Part shown: positions 62,801 to 64,000 of the stretch, piece after piece
How positions within the stretch are numbered: position 1 is the stretch's first letter
Layout: the number at the start of each line of letters is the position of its first letter
Assembly (NCBI GenBank): GCA_949316495.1
Contig: OX439005.1
Coordinates: forward strand, 29,782,217-29,846,216
Reading direction: 5' to 3'
From: Amphiduros pacificus
Taxonomy: Eukaryota; Annelida; Polychaeta; Phyllodocida; Hesionidae
Length of the DNA: 64,000 nt
Translations under genes and position numbers: made by a program
The notes under the pieces: generated by a model
Told to the model about the DNA's origin: nothing
The model's input: the letters and a program-made list of their open reading frames with translations, nothing else
Databases searched by the model: none

Positions 62801-64000
62801 TGGCCACATAGTTTTGCCAGGTCATGAAGACCACCATCCCATAACATATCTCTAATTGTCTCTGCAGCTAGTTTCATCATATGCCAGTCTCCAGGCATGG
62901 GAAAGATCCATTTGAAAGTATCTGGGTATTTAATTTTAAGGTTTTTCATAATACTATATGTTTGTTGGTCACCAACCACAACACATTGATATGGATACCC
63001 TGGTGTCTCAATATTAAGGTCTTTTTTCAATTTACACAGATATGCTGAGACTTCAGATACATTTGAAGCTTGTGCCTCTTCCACTCTTGCAAATGATACT
63101 TTATCACCTGAATTTGGAGAAAATGATGGCATAGATGATTCTATGTTTTCAAGGAGGCAATTTCCATGTTCAGCCTGTTTTACTCCTAGCATGAGAGCAT
63201 CCAAAAATTTAGACATTTCATTTTTTTCTTTGCTTCCAGAACGGGTGTATTTAAAGAAAGATGACTCTGTAATATCTTCACAAGGTTCAGAGGGATCACT
63301 CTCTGAGCAGTGAGAATCTGTCAATCTATGACTTACCTGACCAGTTATTAGGTTCAATATCCTGCCCAAAACATTACTACCAATTTTAAATGTTGTTGCA
63401 AATTTTCTCATAAAGTTTAGATTGTCAAAGCTTATTCTCCAAAATTTTAAATGATCTAATTCCTGCAGAATGTCTCTCTTCTTTGACCACTGTTTTGCCA
63501 TTTTCTCTATATGAGAAATAGAACAGCAAATTCCAAAACTACTCATAATTGCAAACACATTTTTCTTGACACCAGCTGAATAAAGATATATACCAAGCAT
63601 GGTTTGCACAATAATACATTTTCTATTCATCATGTTACTTAAAATAGCTATGGCCATCTGAAGCTTTAAGTTCTGTTTGTGATGTTCAGCAGCTGAAAGG
63701 CCTTGTCTACTTGTTAGCTTTTCAAAAAAGGCCACTAATGGCGGATACAAGAACCTTCCTAAAAAGTAATTGTCATTTAATTCATTATTTGGTGTTATAA
63801 AAATCTGCCTCATGTCAAAGTCTTTTTCTGCCTCACAAAAAAGTTGAACCTGGGCATCTAGCATTTTAGATATATCTTTTATAGTGTACATATTATCTCT
63901 ATTGTTTCCATCTCGATGGATTTTTATCATAATATTCTCACTAAAAACATGATATATTGCTTTGGCAGATTTCTCAGACAATCTATCACTGTCATAATAC
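59866..64000 (-). CDS. Transposase-like + FEN1/PIN-like nuclease + CXC-domain protein, 5' end outside window
   Basis: An uninterrupted, intronless minus frame of at least 1,377 codons, open at the right edge. Residues are numbered from the codon at 63981. Part 1 (about 100-620) has spaced acidic motifs FDN (D186), VVGDQ (D338), PGDWH (D365), GNWHLRNAALPK (471-482) and MDEAHE (536-541), recalling DUF6589/KDZ-like RNase-H-fold transposase relatives. A basic stretch (668-681) follows. Part 2 (about 785-1050) has IVIDK (D814), KGEADH (E927, D929), ASDADIF (D950, D952) and GGSDYVSG (D1021), the acidic series and GxDYxxG turn of FEN1/XPG-type PIN nucleases. Part 3 (1228-1273) is a Cys-rich CXC/CRC-like zinc motif (CSCKTCSMTG..CRCKGICDNPHN). 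The tail 1284-1371 is strongly acidic. Assignments are by eye. It could be a mobile-element protein or a domesticated gene. Confidence 0.7.
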   Translation of the reverse strand, partial: YYDSDRLSEKSAKAIYHVFSENIMIKIHRDGNNRDNMYTIKDISKMLDAQVQLFCEAEKDFDMRQIFITPNNELNDNYFLGRFLYPPLVAFFEKLTSRQGLSAAEHHKQNLKLQMAIAILSNMMNRKCIIVQTMLGIYLYSAGVKKNVFAIMSSFGICCSISHIEKMAKQWSKKRDILQELDHLKFWRISFDNLNFMRKFATTFKIGSNVLGRILNLITGQVSHRLTDSHCSESDPSEPCEDITESSFFKYTRSGSKEKNEMSKFLDALMLGVKQAEHGNCLLENIESSMPSFSPNSGDKVSFARVEEAQASNVSEVSAYLCKLKKDLNIETPGYPYQCVVVGDQQTYSIMKNLKIKYPDTFKWIFPMPGDWHMMKLAAETIRDMLWDGGLHDLAKLCGQHKEIYQWRDMNDILLALQQGLTSEAMKKWQQENTDRSFDMWLEELSTNNQDEISKFWASTLSYLNAYFAFFFAIRSGNWHLRNAALPKIAELFFSYSRYKYEELVCHSIKDTFCLPSNFKEAFLRGEWTVSIKGRPYHNMAMDEAHESCINKRLKEITGHASEFRTVTLANFVAYADQFMEYFKKEIFKYTKESKSHFRRITDHAKVMYDILPEYAIFSHEEPRVLLNIFNDKAKPLDIEQRGDLLNVATTGKDRMTTYIRQYALDKPTEVPMKRVRRKLKTFTKPKTTQRAQQTKINNLTKITNSLAQQLQNSGHFYDKTASYPAALCDENLNMRERSKSDIKDTLKGYPSLASMFSTALPFSINTKPTEMIVDFLKYLHCPPPPDVTTYGQYALFLFHRVVEKLGFQRGVQNITIVIDKGEFMPVIRNLVHDERRKKINQGSVSKPVHRSITSTTEMPSHKDYEMSLKNKDQKCLLINFMSNSFVEMSQNYLAKAGKGCVLIDSPTYGETPKLVTPSGLIDMDSRKNNKGEADHAIWWHVYCSSCEQIVICASDADIFMTGLALMDMNIITSSKTIAVERTFDKEYVNINLGVDKVKELPSLVHLNNIKCTWATLFALYIIGGSDYVSGFYYMSTKYIIATFVKYAHVISPPNDTLISGQLNSSGQFVFSGISSPAYLRLISFAYLEKHMSFLRDYYSDVKSLWTACLTASQSSSENFKKLLKILRYEKIELVSFDNMNIFTDLARRVCFFAASGNANILRSMLPSDSALILHKNRAEFVFSLSVEANIGLSNTYKNVGKGWVVTDDGEIKIQWDTNVTSGQNVGINGANKCSCKTCSMTGRGCTNCSKACKACTVKCRCKGICDNPHNNMGTCDKCQSAFTVQIIFEDDTIASDEQMDEPEVNLSNAEIIDGECNKRQEDDSDDDLDMDNIVLNEVDDFNLFFDEQESDDPYLSLPPISNLVDDDLDVSDYEYD

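Overview
The window is eukaryotic nuclear DNA from an animal. It is AT-rich, has spliced genes with GT/AG borders, two nuclear tRNA genes, tRNA-derived SINE heads, DNA-transposon remnants and long minisatellites. The Fos gene, the rhodopsin-class receptors and the style of the repeats point to an invertebrate, most likely a marine lophotrochozoan such as a mollusc or brachiopod. That assignment is inference; I cannot name a species.

Layout from left to right. 1-9.6 kb: a 54-bp tandem array cut by the window edge, then gene-free AT-rich DNA with SINE-like and dispersed repeats. 9.59-13.01 kb: a DNA transposon with TTAA at each end that holds a decayed ubiquitin-specific-protease fragment. 16.5-17.0 kb (minus): first coding exon of a neuropeptide-type GPCR; the rest is not visible here. 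20-22.8 kb: tandem repeats, including a 1.5-kb array of 21-bp units. 27.7-29.6 kb (minus): a single-pass membrane protein with a short ectodomain, an acidic residue inside its membrane helix, canonical ITAM spacing and a PDZ-ligand end. 32.7-34.1 kb (minus): an intronless opsin-like GPCR that lacks the retinal lysine. 35.75 and 40.5 kb: tRNA-Asn(GTT) and tRNA-Gly(GCC). 46.3-52.4 kb (plus): a complete Fos/Fra bZIP gene with two alternative first exons, an AP-1 site and a MEF2 site upstream, AU-rich 3' UTR elements and a cluster of CRE sites just past its end. 52.8 and 58.5 kb: two small inverted-repeat transposons with clear target-site duplications (TTA, and 9 bp). 54.3-56.5 kb: a 2.2-kb minisatellite with higher-order structure. 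59.9 kb to the right edge (minus): an intronless reading frame of at least 1,377 codons, still open at the edge, with a transposase-like part, a FEN1/PIN-like nuclease part and a cysteine-rich CXC tail.

The genes do not form an operon or obvious pathway; they are ordinary neighbours in a repeat-rich animal genome. The best candidates for something undescribed are the double-nuclease CXC protein at the right edge, the ITAM adaptor-like protein, and the opsin-like receptor without its chromophore lysine. Domain assignments were made by eye and from memory of the families; no database search was run.
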